DNA of 64,000 nucleotides from Talinum fruticosum (Eukaryota; Streptophyta; Magnoliopsida; Caryophyllales; Talinaceae), in the NCBI GenBank assembly GCA_021018815.1, contig JAITYX010000118.1:868001-932000 (forward strand), in the 5' to 3' direction. This document shows, one piece after another, positions 24,551 to 36,222 of this stretch; the stretch's first letter is position 1, and every line of letters begins with the position of its first letter. The notes beneath the pieces are model-generated. The model saw only the letters and a list, made by a program, of their open reading frames with translations. It had not been told where the DNA came from and did no database searches. The translations under genes and the position numbers were made by a program.

Positions 24551-25819
24551 CCTATACCTTGGTAAAGCCAGTTTTGCTTTACAGTTCGTAGCTTTAGTAC
24601 ATATTTCAGTTTACTAACCTAATTCTGTCTAGAACTTAAATAATAGGTACTCTTGTAGGAATTCAACTCATAGAGGCTAAAAGAGACATTAGTAGGCATG
24701 TTTTTTTTTGCTTTAATAGTGAAAACAAATGTCTTGATAGATTTTTGTTTGCTTCAGTTGTTGTGACATGAGAGGTACATAGTCAATACCTTCTAAATCT
24801 AGGTCAAAAAGACAACCTTTGTGTCCATGTAATTCTATCATAGAGCATTATCGCACATATATGCACCCCCAAAAAAACATAGGGCACCTAGTCGTGGGAG
24901 GGAAAAAAAATAAGCTTGATTTGGAATGAACAAGGCTACTGCGACTGTTTGCAAAGAGCAGCAACAGTTTAACCTGTAGTAGATGTAGATGTCCAAAGGT
25001 TAATTCTTGAAATGCTTGTGTATCTAGCTACAACAATCTTGTCAGTTGGATAAACATTGGATTGCCTCTTGAAGAGACTCCCTACAAAGGGTGTTTTCCC
25101 GTTCCTTTATTCTGTATAGGATACCCGTATTGAACATTTGACACTTCATTTTAGACTAAAAATATCCAGAACATTTATAAAGTTGACGAGCTTTACACCC
25201 GGTAAATGTAGGTATCTGTGCTAGAATTAGACATTGATAAGCATTTAATGCACCAGGTTTTATTCATTTTGATTAACTAAAAGTCGCCTGTTGGTATTCA
25301 TTTACTATTTTATTTTGATGGATAGTCAGTCACAGCTGAGCCAAACACATATTATAATCCCTTCCTCTGTAGTGCCCAGTTCCTAGATATGTCAACTTGC
25401 TCATGTTTTTCTTCTCCTTTAGAGTTTAAGAAGTTTCATTTTGTCTAGGGTTTGTTTGTTTTTCTAAAAGAAGGTCAATACTTTCTTGCATGTCTTTCTT
25501 TTGGTCCTGCTCTAATCCAGTTGTCTTCTAAAATTTTGGAATTTTCTTCTCAAAAAACAAAAGGAGAAAAACATTGGGATGCTATACTTAATGCATAATA
25601 TATTAACTCATTTTTCTGAGATTTACACTGCGCTCTGTAATTCAATTGTAGGGGCGAAGCTGTATGAATCTGAAATCCCCGCCCTTATCCTGCACTAAGT
25701 GGGATCTTTTTTAAAACCTACTACAGAAATCAATGGCTAATAACCTAACCTTAATATATGCCTCACAAAAAAAAAAAAAGAACAGAAAAATGGAAGTATG
25801 TTTTTATTTGTACCTCTTT
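24551..25819. other. Non-repetitive DNA, no gene recognised
   Basis: Nothing firm seen. An acceptor-like TTCAATTGTAG at about 25645 is followed by an open stretch (KLYESEIPAL) to a stop near 25697. It could be a tiny exon but is too short to call. Confidence 0.35.
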
Positions 25820-26164
25820 TTAAGGACATCTTACATTCCTTCCCGGACCTCCATAGTAGAAGTAATTACCCCACACATTGTTTCTTCCCTGTCTTATATC
25901 ATAGCAATTAGAATGATCAGCCAGAAGGCGAATATTTGACAAAGGGACCAAGTTGTTATCCCAATCAACCGCCTGTACGTTCCGAAAGTATGCTGCTCTT
26001 TCAAAGCCTTCTTCCGCGAAATGATCACTTCCCATTTGAGTTGACGTGTGGAAGCCATGGGATCTATTGATAACAATTTCTCCTCCAAACTGAATCATAT
26101 TTGCATGAGACCTTAAGTGACTGAACAAGAATGCTGGCCAGTGGTGGACAAATCGATTAGGGAA
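25820..26164 (-). pseudogene. Neprosin-family (DUF239) C-terminal exon fragment
   Basis: Open for about 115 codons to TAA at 25820-25822. It shows the conserved neprosin C-terminus: HHWPAFLFSHL, ANMIQFGGEIV, HTSTQMGSDHFAEEGF, AAYFRNVQAVDWDNNL, SNCYDIRQG and the terminal YFYYGGPGRNVRCP. Neprosins are secreted prolyl endopeptidases of the glutamic peptidase type, related to the pitcher-plant digestive enzyme (family knowledge). The N-terminal activation peptide and the first catalytic half are absent, and no further exons are visible upstream on this strand. It is therefore a fragment, perhaps carried by the neighbouring CACTA element. Confidence 0.8.
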
Positions 26165-26205
26165 CTTGTGTGTTATGCAACCCCATTTATATACAATCAT
26201 TGTCT

Positions 26206-26399
26206 TATATGCTTATTTTAACAAAAAGTATGGGTCCAAGTGAATGAAAAATTAGATGAAATATATGTGGGTCTAATACTAATGGCAATCGACTATCTAT
26301 ATCCGGAATTGCATCGAATACAACTAAGGCTTCAGAGTATCCTTTCTCCTCACAATAACCCTCAATAAGATGGCCATAAACATTTGATACAATATTAAT
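26206..26399 (-). pseudogene. Possible PPR-repeat fragment
   Basis: A minus-strand frame reads VYGHLIEGYCEEKGYSEALV followed by VFDAIPDID. This fits the spacing of a pentatricopeptide repeat (YxxLIxGYCxxGxxxEALxxFxxM). Only one repeat is seen and the frame then loses the pattern. PPR proteins bind organellar RNA. This is recognition by pattern only and chance is possible. Confidence 0.3.
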
Positions 26400-26461
26400 C
26401 TGAAAATTTTGAAACTATATAAAGGGAAATTATTAATCTAATATTTTATTAATTTGATATT

Positions 26462-27097
26462 TTGTTTCCTTTTTTAGAAAAATTTGATATAATATTGATT
26501 AATATTTTCTCTTTTTTAGTAGAAACTAACACATGTTTTTCATTTAAGTTTCGAATCACCAGGGACATGTTTCGGTCCAAAATTACCTTACAAGTATATC
26601 TCAAGTCTGTTGAACATGAAACTAGAGCAACTGAAGATGTATCTTTAGATGACATTGAAATGATGCCTAATTTGGAGGAAGATATCGAAAATGATGAAGA
26701 AAATGCTTTTAAGTCAAGAGTTTCGATTAATATGGATCCTTCTCTCATTAGCATCCCCGAAAATTTTAATGATGGTCAAGAGGTGTTGATAATTGGTAAA
26801 GGATTCCTTAATACTCATGGAGTCATCATTTCATTTGCGCAACTTATTATTAGTTACAAAGTCTAAAGGCTATTTAATGATATGGTGATCTTATTCTTGT
26901 TTTTTTTCCCAGATCAACAGGGCAATGCTAGAAAGTTTGGTGGGAGAGTCAGTGTGAATGTAACGTATAAATTGATTCCTCCAGAGAGAATTATGATACC
27001 TTTGAACAACTTGTTGCAACCAATCAAGAAAGCAGGAAGTCTTTTTAATAGATTCCTTGTTGATGTAGCTAAGAGGCCTAGCTTACGTCCTCTTAGC
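26462..27097 (+). pseudogene. Left piece of a Ptta/En-Spm (CACTA) transposase-associated gene
   Basis: Two coding blocks separated by an intron (about 26867-26912, acceptor TTTTTTCCCAG). The first is acidic (DDIEMMPNLEEDIENDEEN). The second reads GNARKFGGRVSVNVTYKL, PLNNLLQPIKKAG, LFNRFLVDVAKRPSLRPLSR. This follows the pattern of the domain preceding Transposase_24 in plant En/Spm-like proteins: 'G..R....L..L.....I.V..N..GQPIG..A..L..FLG..AR......PL'. The gene is cut at 27097 by copia B and resumes at 37629. Family assignment is by pattern. Confidence 0.55.
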
Positions 27098-28546
27098 CGA
27101 AGACTGAGGTATAACTTTCTTTTTTTCTTGGGTTTTGATTCTAAGTTATTCCGAGCCTTTTACAAACTCGTATCTAAGTTTTCATCCTCGTCGACCCACT
27201 CGAAACCAATCTTTTAGCATAACACCCTGAACTGTGTTTCGACCCACTCGGACATCACTCGGAACCATTGCATGAGTAAATAATTTCTCTATAGCATTTA
27301 TTCCGAGCATCGACTTTATGTTTCGAGTTAAAATGAATTACAACGTTAATTCTAATTTTTAAGTGAGTTTATTTATGGAGAATTATTTGCTTGATCAAGT
27401 TTATGTATCCCGATACTTTATTCTTTATAACTTGGTCATCGTTAAGGATTGACTCAAGATGGAATCTGAACCTAATGGATATTAGACTCGAGAAAATTCC
27501 ACTCTTTTAGGCCAAAAATAATTAAGTGCTTAATTACTCCGATTTAATTATTATCCGTGCCTAATCTTAGACCAAAGTATTTTTATATTTCAAGTAACAC
27601 TTTGATTTTCTTTTGTAGGTTGTTTACACAAGCTTAATTAGAAATTGAAAAGTAAAAGCAACCGGTTTCTAACCGTTAACACCAACAGACGTGAAACATG
27701 ACTATATGTGGACATGGCTCGGACACCGTGTTAGGGTTGTTTGTTTCCAAAACTAGAAAACTCCAACTCTATGCCTAACGGTTGTTTCCATTCCAGATTT
27801 CAGTTACCATCGGAGGGATGGATTACTTTTTGAGCCAAGAACCGTTGTACAACATTCACATCCCAAGGGATCTTTTACGAGTGACTCGGAATAGCCGTTA
27901 CAACGGCTAGTTAATATCACTAGTCCAGAACAAGTCTCAACGATCATTCTACCTGGATGTTTATAAATACAAGCCATTCCACAAGACTTGAAGATTGCTG
28001 ATGAACATATTGCTAAACACTTGCTTAGTGCACTCGTAATCAATCTTCGACTTACAACTCCTAATATATAATTTCTTACTTTCCGAATTGTAAAGAAAGT
28101 CTTGTAATCACTTACATTCTTTTCTTACTTTCTTTCTAAGTCCCTTAACTGAGTTGTAAGGGCTAACTCAGCTCAGTTGTCCCCGACTGTAAGGGTTAAC
28201 TCGGTCGGGAAGTACTAGATCGAGATAAAGTAACTTCGAGTCTAGGAAAAACTTGAAGAGGAGTTATCTAAGGGACCAATTCTGGTAAGAGTCGAGTCCT
28301 TTGTAATTAAGGATTCAATTAGTGGATTTGACTTGGTGCTTGGGTTAGCACTGTCCGTGGTTTTCTGCCCCAGGAGGGTTTCCACGTATTTCTAAGTGTC
28401 TTTCTTTCTAAGTCCAATCTAGACTCGGAATCTGTTTTTGTTCTATTATTTGCAAAAAGAGTTTGACTTTTATCTAAAATTTGCCATAACCCTATTCATC
28501 CCCCTCCCTTCTAGGGTGACTTAGCGTCTCCAAGGGCAAAGCTTCA
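27098..28546 (+). repeat. 5' LTR of copia copy B
   Basis: 1449 bp, starting CGAAGACTGAGG (the first base mutated from T) and ending GCTTCA. The TATA box TATAAATA is at 27962-27969. The start/end motifs and inner landmarks match 36223-37628. Confidence 0.93.
27962..27969 (+). promoter_or_regulatory. TATA box of the copia B 5' LTR
   Basis: TATAAATA followed by CAAGCCATTCC, at the position shared by all LTRs of this family. Confidence 0.7.
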
Positions 28547-28560
28547 ATTAGTATCGAGCC
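28547..28560 (+). other. Primer-binding site, copia B
   Basis: ATTAGTATCGAGCC directly after the LTR, a degenerate complement of the initiator tRNA-Met 3' end. Confidence 0.65.
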
Positions 28561-28604
28561 TAGCCTTTCAAGAGGATTTCATAATCCAAAGGTCTAAAAA
28601 TCGA

Positions 28605-29641
28605 ATGGCTCGGAACAATGGAGAGTTCGATGAAGGAAGATCATCTACCGGATCACCAAAGTTCAAGGGGTCAAACTTTGCACATTGGAAGAAGATACTA
28701 GAATGCTTTCTAATGGATAATGATGAAGAAGTCCGGAACATTGTCAAAGATGGAAACTTCATCCCAATGAAGATGGAAGGTGTAAGATTTGTGCCTAAAG
28801 AGAAATCTAAGTACACCACTTGAAGAGATTGAGAAGTTTAGAAAGAACGTCAAAGCAATGAATACACTTATGTGTGCCATCGGCTTAGAAGAGTACAATA
28901 GAGTCTCTGCCTGTGAATACAGCCAAAGAGGTGTAGGACACACTTATCAACACCTATGAAGGAACAAGTCAAGTGAAGCAGGCAAAGATAAGTTAATATC
29001 TTCATAAATATAAGCGGTTCAAGATGGAGCCGAAGAAAAATCTCTCGGATGTATGCTCGATTCACAAAGATTACTAATAATCTTAAGTCTCCGGGTAGAA
29101 AGATCTCACACGAGGAAATAGTCGGAAAAATTATGAGAAGTCTACCAAAGAGAAAATGGGGTCCCAAGATGACAACCATTGAAGAAGCTCATAACCTCTC
29201 TTAACCGAAGCCGGACGAGTTCATTGGAAAGTTGCTTACTCATGAGATTCATCCGGAAGAAGAGGATGTCGAGGACAAGCACCAAAAAGAAAATTGCGCT
29301 GAAGGCCTCGGAAAGTAGACGTTAAAGTATGAGCTCCTCAAAATTAAAAGAGGATTCCATGGCACTCATTGCCCAAGGCTTCAAAAAGATGATGAAGTAC
29401 AAGAAGTGGCAAAAAGGCTAAAGGAAGAGTTCTCCAAGAAAGATAAGAAGGACAGGAAAGGTAAATATTCATCCCCTTCAAAGTTATCTTTAACTTAGAA
29501 CTATGGCTACTTTGAATGTGGCAGCAAGGAGCACATAATCAAGGACTGTGCAAACGAAAGAAGGACAGAAAGAAGAAAAAGGCTATGATGGCTACCTGGA
29601 GTGATGGTGACTTATCTAAGAAGATAATTATGTTGGCTTGA
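28605..29641 (+). pseudogene. Decayed copia gag, copy B
   Basis: Starts MARNNGEFDEGRSSTGSPKF at 28605 and is open for 72 codons: FKGSNFAHWKKILECFL is the UBN2/DUF4219-type N-terminus. It then continues through frames. The nucleocapsid knuckle near 29500-29550 reads YFECGSKEHIIKDC, with the first of its three cysteines replaced by Tyr (copy A has CFEC). Lys-rich and acidic tails follow. Not functional. Confidence 0.85.
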
Positions 29642-32600
29642 AGTGTCTTATGGCACCGACGGACTCGAAGTTAAATCCGAGTCAAATAATGACAACTCAT
29701 ATATTGAGGAGACAAGTCCTTAGTAGGTAATTGAATACTTCCTTAAGTTCTCCAAAGTTGATATAGCTACATATATTTTTAGTTTGGAAGAAAAGTCCAA
29801 TTCTAACTCTTCAACCTTCAAAGAATAACTTGAGTCTCTTACTACTGAGAGTAATATTTTGAAAAATGAGTTAGAAAACTTAAGACAAAATCTGAAGGTA
29901 CTCGAGACCAATGCTCAAGACAATGAGACTGAGTTTGAGTCACTTAGAACAAAGAATGAGCAACTAAAAGGAAGCTCAATGAGTCTCAAAAGCTGGTTTT
30001 AAAACTCACTCAAGGTTAGAAAAACCTTGATCTTTTACTAGGCTCTCAATGTGTCTCATTCGGAAAAGAAGGTCTATTGGTTACAATGATGAAGAGGAAT
30101 CTAATTCCTATTCGAGTCTTTTCAAAACCGACTCCGAAGCTGTGAAGTTCAGGAAGGATGAGCATGGTCCCATTCACTCTCATGAAAAGAGGACTAAGCC
30201 CGGACCAATTTACAAGAAAAAGCCTTCTCCACCTGTTTACAAAAGAAAGGATTTTCAAACAAAAGAGACACATACTCATTTTTCTAGAAAGAAGACTCAG
30301 AATCAAACCAAACCCAAAATCATTCAAATCTAGGTTCCCAAACGTGCTCTTCCTCATAAAAGGACCACAGTAAAGGGAGTTATTGGGTTTGTAAGAGAAA
30401 GTGAGAATGGTTAGTTTGTTTCTATTTTACAGGTGACTCGAAAACAAAAGGGTCATTGGTACTTAGACAGTGGTTGCTCACGCCATATGTTTGGAGATTC
30501 AAAACTTTTCTTAGAATTAGAAGATCTTAATGGAGAAAAAGTCACATTTGGAGACAACAGCCAAAGCAAGATAGTTGGGATTGGCAAGATTGGTCAAGGA
30601 AAAACTCGATCAGCCAAATCTACCTTGTTAAAGGGCTTAAGTACAATCTCCTTAGCATTTCTCAGCTACGTCATAAAGTTCAAGAGGTAAGGTTTACTCG
30701 GACCAACTGCTATATTTCTTATGCAGTCACCAAAGAGACTAAGCTCTCAGGTATGAGGTCATGTAACACTTATACTATCCCTCTTTTAGATTCTAGTTAG
30801 AATTTATCTCGCTTAAAAGCATCTCCGAATGATTATTCATGGACTTGGCATCGTAGGCTAGGTCATATTAGCATGTATATTATCAAGAAACTTGCATCTC
30901 ATGGATTGGTTAAGGGTTTACCTAACTGTGCATTTAAGAAAGATAAAATTTGTGAAGCATGTACGAAAGTGAAGCAAGTTAGATCATCTTTCAAACCATT
31001 CGAATTCTGTCTACATCCAAAGTGCTTGAGTTATTTCATATGGATTTGTGTGGTGAAATTCCTGTGAAAAGCCTAGGAGGTAAATCATATGTACTTGTTG
31101 TTGTTAATGATTATTCACGATTTACCTAAGTGTGTTTTATGAAGAACAAGAGTGAATCCTTTAAAGGGTTCACTAAGATCTACAGGAAAATTTAAGTGGA
31201 GTTTGAGATTCAAATCGAAGGATTCGAACCGACCATGGAAGGGAGTTCAACTACTCGGAATTTTCATATTTCGATTACAAGAATGACATCTCCCACAACT
31301 TCTATGCACCAACAACTCCTCAACATAATGGAGTAGTGGAGAGAAAGAACAAAACTCTTGAAGAAATTGGAAGGACTATGATGATTGAAAATAATTTACC
31401 CTACTATTTCCGGGTCGAGGAAGTCAACACAGACAAACTATACACTCAACGAGATGCCTCATCGGACCCATCTTGAAGAAGACACCCTATGAGCTATACA
31501 AGGGAAATCAACCCAGCATTTCCTATTTCGGACCATTCGGATGTAATTTCTTTGTGCATAACAATGGTAAGAAACATCCGACTAAGTTTGATGCTAGATC
31601 ATATGAAGGCATATTTTTGGGTTACTCATCTCATAGTAAAGCTTATCGAATTTTTAACAAAAGGACTAATAAAGTGGAAGAAAGTATCCATGTTGTCTTT
31701 GATGAGATTGATCTTGGCAGGATAAGTGAATCCACATTTTTAGATCTCAAGCTTATCGAGAGATGAAGATGACATTGCTAAAGCCTCGGAAAGAGTCGAA
31801 CGGAAGAAGCGAGGCAACTCAAAATAAGATAACTCGAACGAGCCAACTCATAATGTTGTGACTCGGAATGAACAAGTTCAAGAGCCAGCTCAGAATGCTA
31901 AAGAACAAGCCAATGAAGAGGCTCAGCAAGAACAACCAATCGAAGATCAGCCTATTCAACCAACAAATTTGGTGAATCAAAGGACAGGTAGAACTTTCAA
32001 GTATACATCTAGTCACCCACCTCGGAATATACTTTACGATATCAACGAGTGGGGTAAGAACTCAATCTTATTTGCATAATCTGTGTGCATTTTCTGCATT
32101 CATATCATTAACAAAACCTAAATGCACTAGAACCCTTAAATAAGCCTAAATGGGTAGAGACCATGCAAGAAGAGCTTAATCAATTTGAAAGAAACCAAGT
32201 TTGGACTCGACCAAATGACCTTCCAACCACTGTAATAGGAACCAAATGGGTATTCAAGAACAAACTGGATGAGAAAGGTTTGGTAGTCGAAATAAGGCCG
32301 GACTGGTTGCTCGGAGGTATAACCAATAGGAGGAAGCTGATTATCGGGAAACCTTTGCACCGGTTGCTAGGATTGAGGCGATCGAGAATTCTCTTAGCAT
32401 TTTCGTCTAACATGAACATCAAGCTTTATCAAATGGATGTCAAATGTGCATTTCTAAATTGTTATATTTAAGAAGAGGCTTATATTGAGCAACCCCTGGA
32501 TTTGAAAACTCAGAATTTCCAAATCATGTTTTTAAGTTGTAAAAGGCTTTATATGGTCTTAAACAAGCTCTTGGACCTTGGTATAAAATACTAAGCGGTT

Positions 32601-33631
32601 TCTTGGTTGAAAATGATTTTAAAAGAGGTCACATTGACAAAACTCTTTTCCACAAAACTAAGGGGAATGGTTTTCTTATTATTCGATTTATGTTGATGAT
32701 ATCCTTTTTAGAGCTACTAATGAAACTCTATGCTAAGAGTTTTCCGAGTTGATGAGACATGAGTTCCAAATGAGTATGATGGGAGAACTCAATTTCTTTC
32801 TTGGTCCGCAAATTAAACAAGATGAGGATGGCATCTATGTCCATCAATCTAAGTACACTAAGGAGTTATTGAAGAAATACAAGCTACGAGATGTGAAGCA
32901 TGCAGCAACACCTATGAGTAGCAGTTCGAAACTAAACTCGGACGAGAAAGGTAAAGTTATAGATCGGAAACTCTACCGAGGTATGATTGGATCCTTGCTT
33001 TATCTCACATTTAGTAGGCCAAATATCATGTTCAGTGTCTGCCTTTGTGCAAGATTTCAAGCTAATCCTAAAGATTCACATCTCACTTTGGTGAAAAGAA
33101 TTTTTAGATATCTTGTATGGACTAAAAATCTTGGTCTATGGTTTTCAAAGGACTCGGAACTGATTCTCACTAGATAGTCGGATGTTGATTATGCTAGATA
33201 TAAGGTTGATAGAAAGAGCACACCAGAAGCATGTCAATTTCTGGGCCAATCCCTTATCTCTTGGTACTCAAAGAAGTAGAACTCGGTCGCTCTATCAACT
33301 GCTAAGGCTGAGTACATTGCAGCTGGAGCTTGCTTGTGCTCAGATTCTCTGGATCAAGCAGACACTTGAATGATCTTGGATTATCAATCACATCTATAAC
33401 AATCAAGTGTGACAATCAAAGTGCAATGAACATAACTAAAAATCCAGTTTAGCACTCAAAGACAAAGCATATTGAGGTTAGGTATCATTTTCGAGAGACC
33501 ATTCGAGAAAGATGATATTGAACTTGAATTTATTCCTACTAAATTTCGAGTTAGTCGATATTTTCACAAAGCCTCTTAGTGAGGATCAGTTTTGCTTTAT
33601 TAGGAGTAAACTTGGGATGATTAATGCATAA
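29642..33631 (+). pseudogene. Decayed copia pol (protease, integrase, RT, RNase H), copy B
   Basis: The protease has an intact loop, LDSGCSRHM (30460-30490). GAG-pre-integrase runs 30848-31000 (WHRRLGHIS, then CEACTKVKQ). The integrase core includes HMDLCGE and NDYSRF (31030-31130). The integrase end (31473-31766) is open: MKKTPYELYKG, FLGYSSHSKAYR. RT holds WVFKNKLDEKG and KLYQMDVKCAFLN (32250-32450). The YVDD region near 32695 is damaged. The RT end and RNase H (32749-33370) include LNFFLGPQIKQDEDGIYVHQ, with ALSTAKAEYIAA near 33300. It ends MINA, TAA at 33629-33631. Long open blocks suggest it decayed more slowly than copy A. Confidence 0.9.
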
Positions 33632-34175
33632 TTATGTGATTTATTGCTTGAGTTACTTTTTGGTGGTTAAGTGATATATGCCTTGAGTAGAGCTATGCAT
33701 TATAGATTTTACGAGTGTTACGAATCACTCGGACACTTTACTAAGTTAGACTCGGATTATAAGCAAAATAGAGATCAAAATTTTAAGGTCATCTCTTGGT
33801 AAATGGAGAATCTCATAAATGTTTTCGAAAACTCTTTCTTCTCTCCCTCTCTCTCTCTCTATCACGCGAACAGTCACCGAAACTAGCCGTTGGAAGAAAG
33901 TCTGTTGGAGAAACTATCCGTTCTTGCACGGAGCGACTCAACGGTTTGAGAACCATTGCTTGGCATTCGAGTCGAAAGCTGATTGGAAGCCCTTTTTGCT
34001 ATAAATAGCACCGCTTCACTTTCTTTTGTTCACTTTACCAACTTATTGCTTGCACCCTTGCTCTTTTTGCTCACAAACTCTCTCTTGCTCACTCGTGTTT
34101 TCTCTCGGATTCTCAAGTCTCTTTGTTCAATATTCTCTCTCTTCTCTCTCAATCACTCTCTAACTCCTTGTGAAC
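33632..34175 (+). other. Spacer between pol and extra ORF, copia B
   Basis: Non-coding, homologous to the spacers of A and C. A CT-rich run (33837-33861) and TATAAATAGC at about 34001-34010 lie 165 bp before the extra ORF. This could be an internal promoter driving that ORF. Confidence 0.45.
34001..34010 (+). promoter_or_regulatory. Possible internal TATA box before the extra ORF, copia B
   Basis: TATAAATAGC sits between pol and the extra ORF. Copy A has CTATTTATAGC at the matching place (about 6569-6579), and copy C reads TTATAAATAAC on the minus strand (about 20550). Conservation in three copies supports a role, but it is unproven. Confidence 0.45.
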
Positions 34176-35720
34176 ATGCCTAAGAGAGAAATCGCTCAAA
34201 AGGAGGTTCGGCCACCAAGAAGGCCATATCTAAGTCTAATCGGTTTGAGGTTTCACAAGGTAAAGGCAAAAGCCCGCCTCGGATCAACCAAAGCACTTTG
34301 TCGCCCAACACTTTATCCTGAGCGACCAATTTTTCCTTAAAACTTCTTTTTCTTGGCTGAAACATATCCTCAAAATAGGAGTGTATTCATATCTTTGTTT
34401 TTGTGAGTACATTTACCCAAACCTAGTGTATGAGTTCTAGGCTCACATGACTACCTCGGAAGGCGTCATTACCTCTCCGGTCCAAGGTAAGATCGTTCGC
34501 ATCAATCTTCGTTTACTTCACATAGTTTTTGATGTGAAGGCCCTCTTTCTTAATTCTAATCATGTTTCATTCAATGAAGTTGTTGATGACTTCTTTGAAA
34601 AATACGCCAAAGAGGTTCCTAAGTCCGGAAAGAACTTTTACGTGACTCATATGAAGTCGAAGCTAGGATTACGTGTTTTACTACGATGAGAACTTTCTTT
34701 TCTCATCATTCTTGTAAAGAGAACCCCAAATCCAAAGTTCTCAAGGTTCTCTACGATATTCTTGAGGCTACGAAGTAGATCTCTTTCCTTTTATTCTAGA
34801 GAAAATGGCAATTATGCCTTCTAGCTCTAAGAAGTCTGCTCCATATCCTTTTGGGACTGTTCGACCACTAGTTTCAAATAGTTTCAAATCCTTCTTCCCT
34901 CTAACCCCAATGCTTGCTTGGAACTTGCTGTCTATCTTAGCACAGGTCCAAGATACCGAGAAGTTAAACCTAGTGTCTAGGTTCACGCGTCTAAGTTACC
35001 TCCTCCACCTTAGACTCAAACTACTTAAGAGGTACCATTTCTACCTGCTGAACCTTTTGCTTCTCAGCCCATTCCTTCGTTGAGCTACTTTTTTAAATAA
35101 CCAACAAGTTTGCTTCTCCGGCTTCGAAGTTGCAATCAACTCGAAGTCGTTCAACGGCTTCATTCCAACACTGCTACGATGCGAGAAACAAGCACGATCT
35201 CAGCTCAAAGAGAACCGGGAGCTGATTTCGAGCTTAAGAAGGTCATCAAGGAACAACAAGAACAGATCAGACGCCTCCAAGAGTGCAAGTCTAAGGCAGC
35301 TAAGGACTCATAATGCTCTATAACTTTTGAGGAGTCTTCCATTCCTTCCAAATCCAAATCAGCAGAAGCTGAAGAGGAAGGCTGAAGCGACAGCTGAAGA
35401 AGCGAGAATAAGGAAATGCTTGAAGGAAAAGAAGAAGAACCAGCACAAGAGGAAGAAGGCTGGTCAGCCTAAGGACCAGGGCAACAAAGAACCTGAGATG
35501 ATCTCTTCGGATCACACTCAAAGAGCCTCGGAAGAAGTCTGGAGTAGCTTGTCAATCCAAAGCCCCTGCCTCGGAACCTCTGCCAGCATCTGTCTTTGAA
35601 GAAGAGCTTAAAGAAAAAGAGGAAGATATGCCTTTGGTTCATAGAACCAGGATCTCTCCACTTCCTAATGTACCAATTCTACAACCACCTTGCCCGACTT
35701 GTGTCAACACAAGCTTGTAG
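34176..35720 (+). pseudogene. Extra 3' ORF, copia copy B
   Basis: Starts MPKREIAQKEV (aligned with MRKRRAAQEGG in copy C). The central block reads GVITSPVQGKIVRINLRLLH, then VKALFLNSNHVSFNEVVDDF and FEKYAKEVPKSGKNF. A Pro/Ser-rich and then a Lys/Glu/Gln-rich charged tail follows (KKVIKEQQEQIRRLQECKSK, coiled-coil-like). It ends CVNTSL with TAG at 35718-35720. Several frameshifts. It is not a membrane protein by sight: no clear signal peptide or transmembrane segment. Function unknown; it resembles transposon-associated plant domains rather than envelope proteins. Confidence 0.65.
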
Positions 35721-36209
35721 GCGCACATCACGCTCTTCAAGACAAAGCGCTCCTCCCTCTTAATTTTCTTAACCCATATTTTATTTTTGTCCAAAATCTT
35801 TTGTACTTACTTACTCTTTCCTCCCTCCTTTTGTTATTTTTGCTAAAATGCATAGGGGAGAGAAAAGATAGAAAATTAGATGTTTGGTTTAGGGGAGTTT
35901 CCTTTTCCTTTTCTCGGTTAAAGAGTTTTTTTTTTAACTTTTTATATATGTTTCTTGCACTTAATGAAATATCTATTTACGAGCACATCGGTTTCGAGTT
36001 ATATTTTTGTCTGCTCCGATACTTGACTCTTTAACATATCTGCTCTAATTATAGCAAGAAATATGTTACGAGTTATGTTTTGATCTAAGTCTGCACCTAT
36101 AAATATCTTATGTTCTAATTGATATTTTCTTTTGCTCCGATCAATTCGCTATGAAAACTTAACTATTTGAGCTGACAAGTTTCTATCGTAAGTATGGAAT
36201 GTCTTTCAT

Positions 36210-36222
36210 AAAAAGGGGAGAT
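36210..36222 (+). other. Polypurine tract, copia B
   Basis: AAAAAGGGGAGAT, immediately before the 3' LTR start. Confidence 0.8.

Noticed and set aside
25645..25700. Possible tiny exon (KLYESEIPAL) after a TTGTAG acceptor
   Set aside because: Too short and unrecognised; no neighbouring exon on the plus strand.
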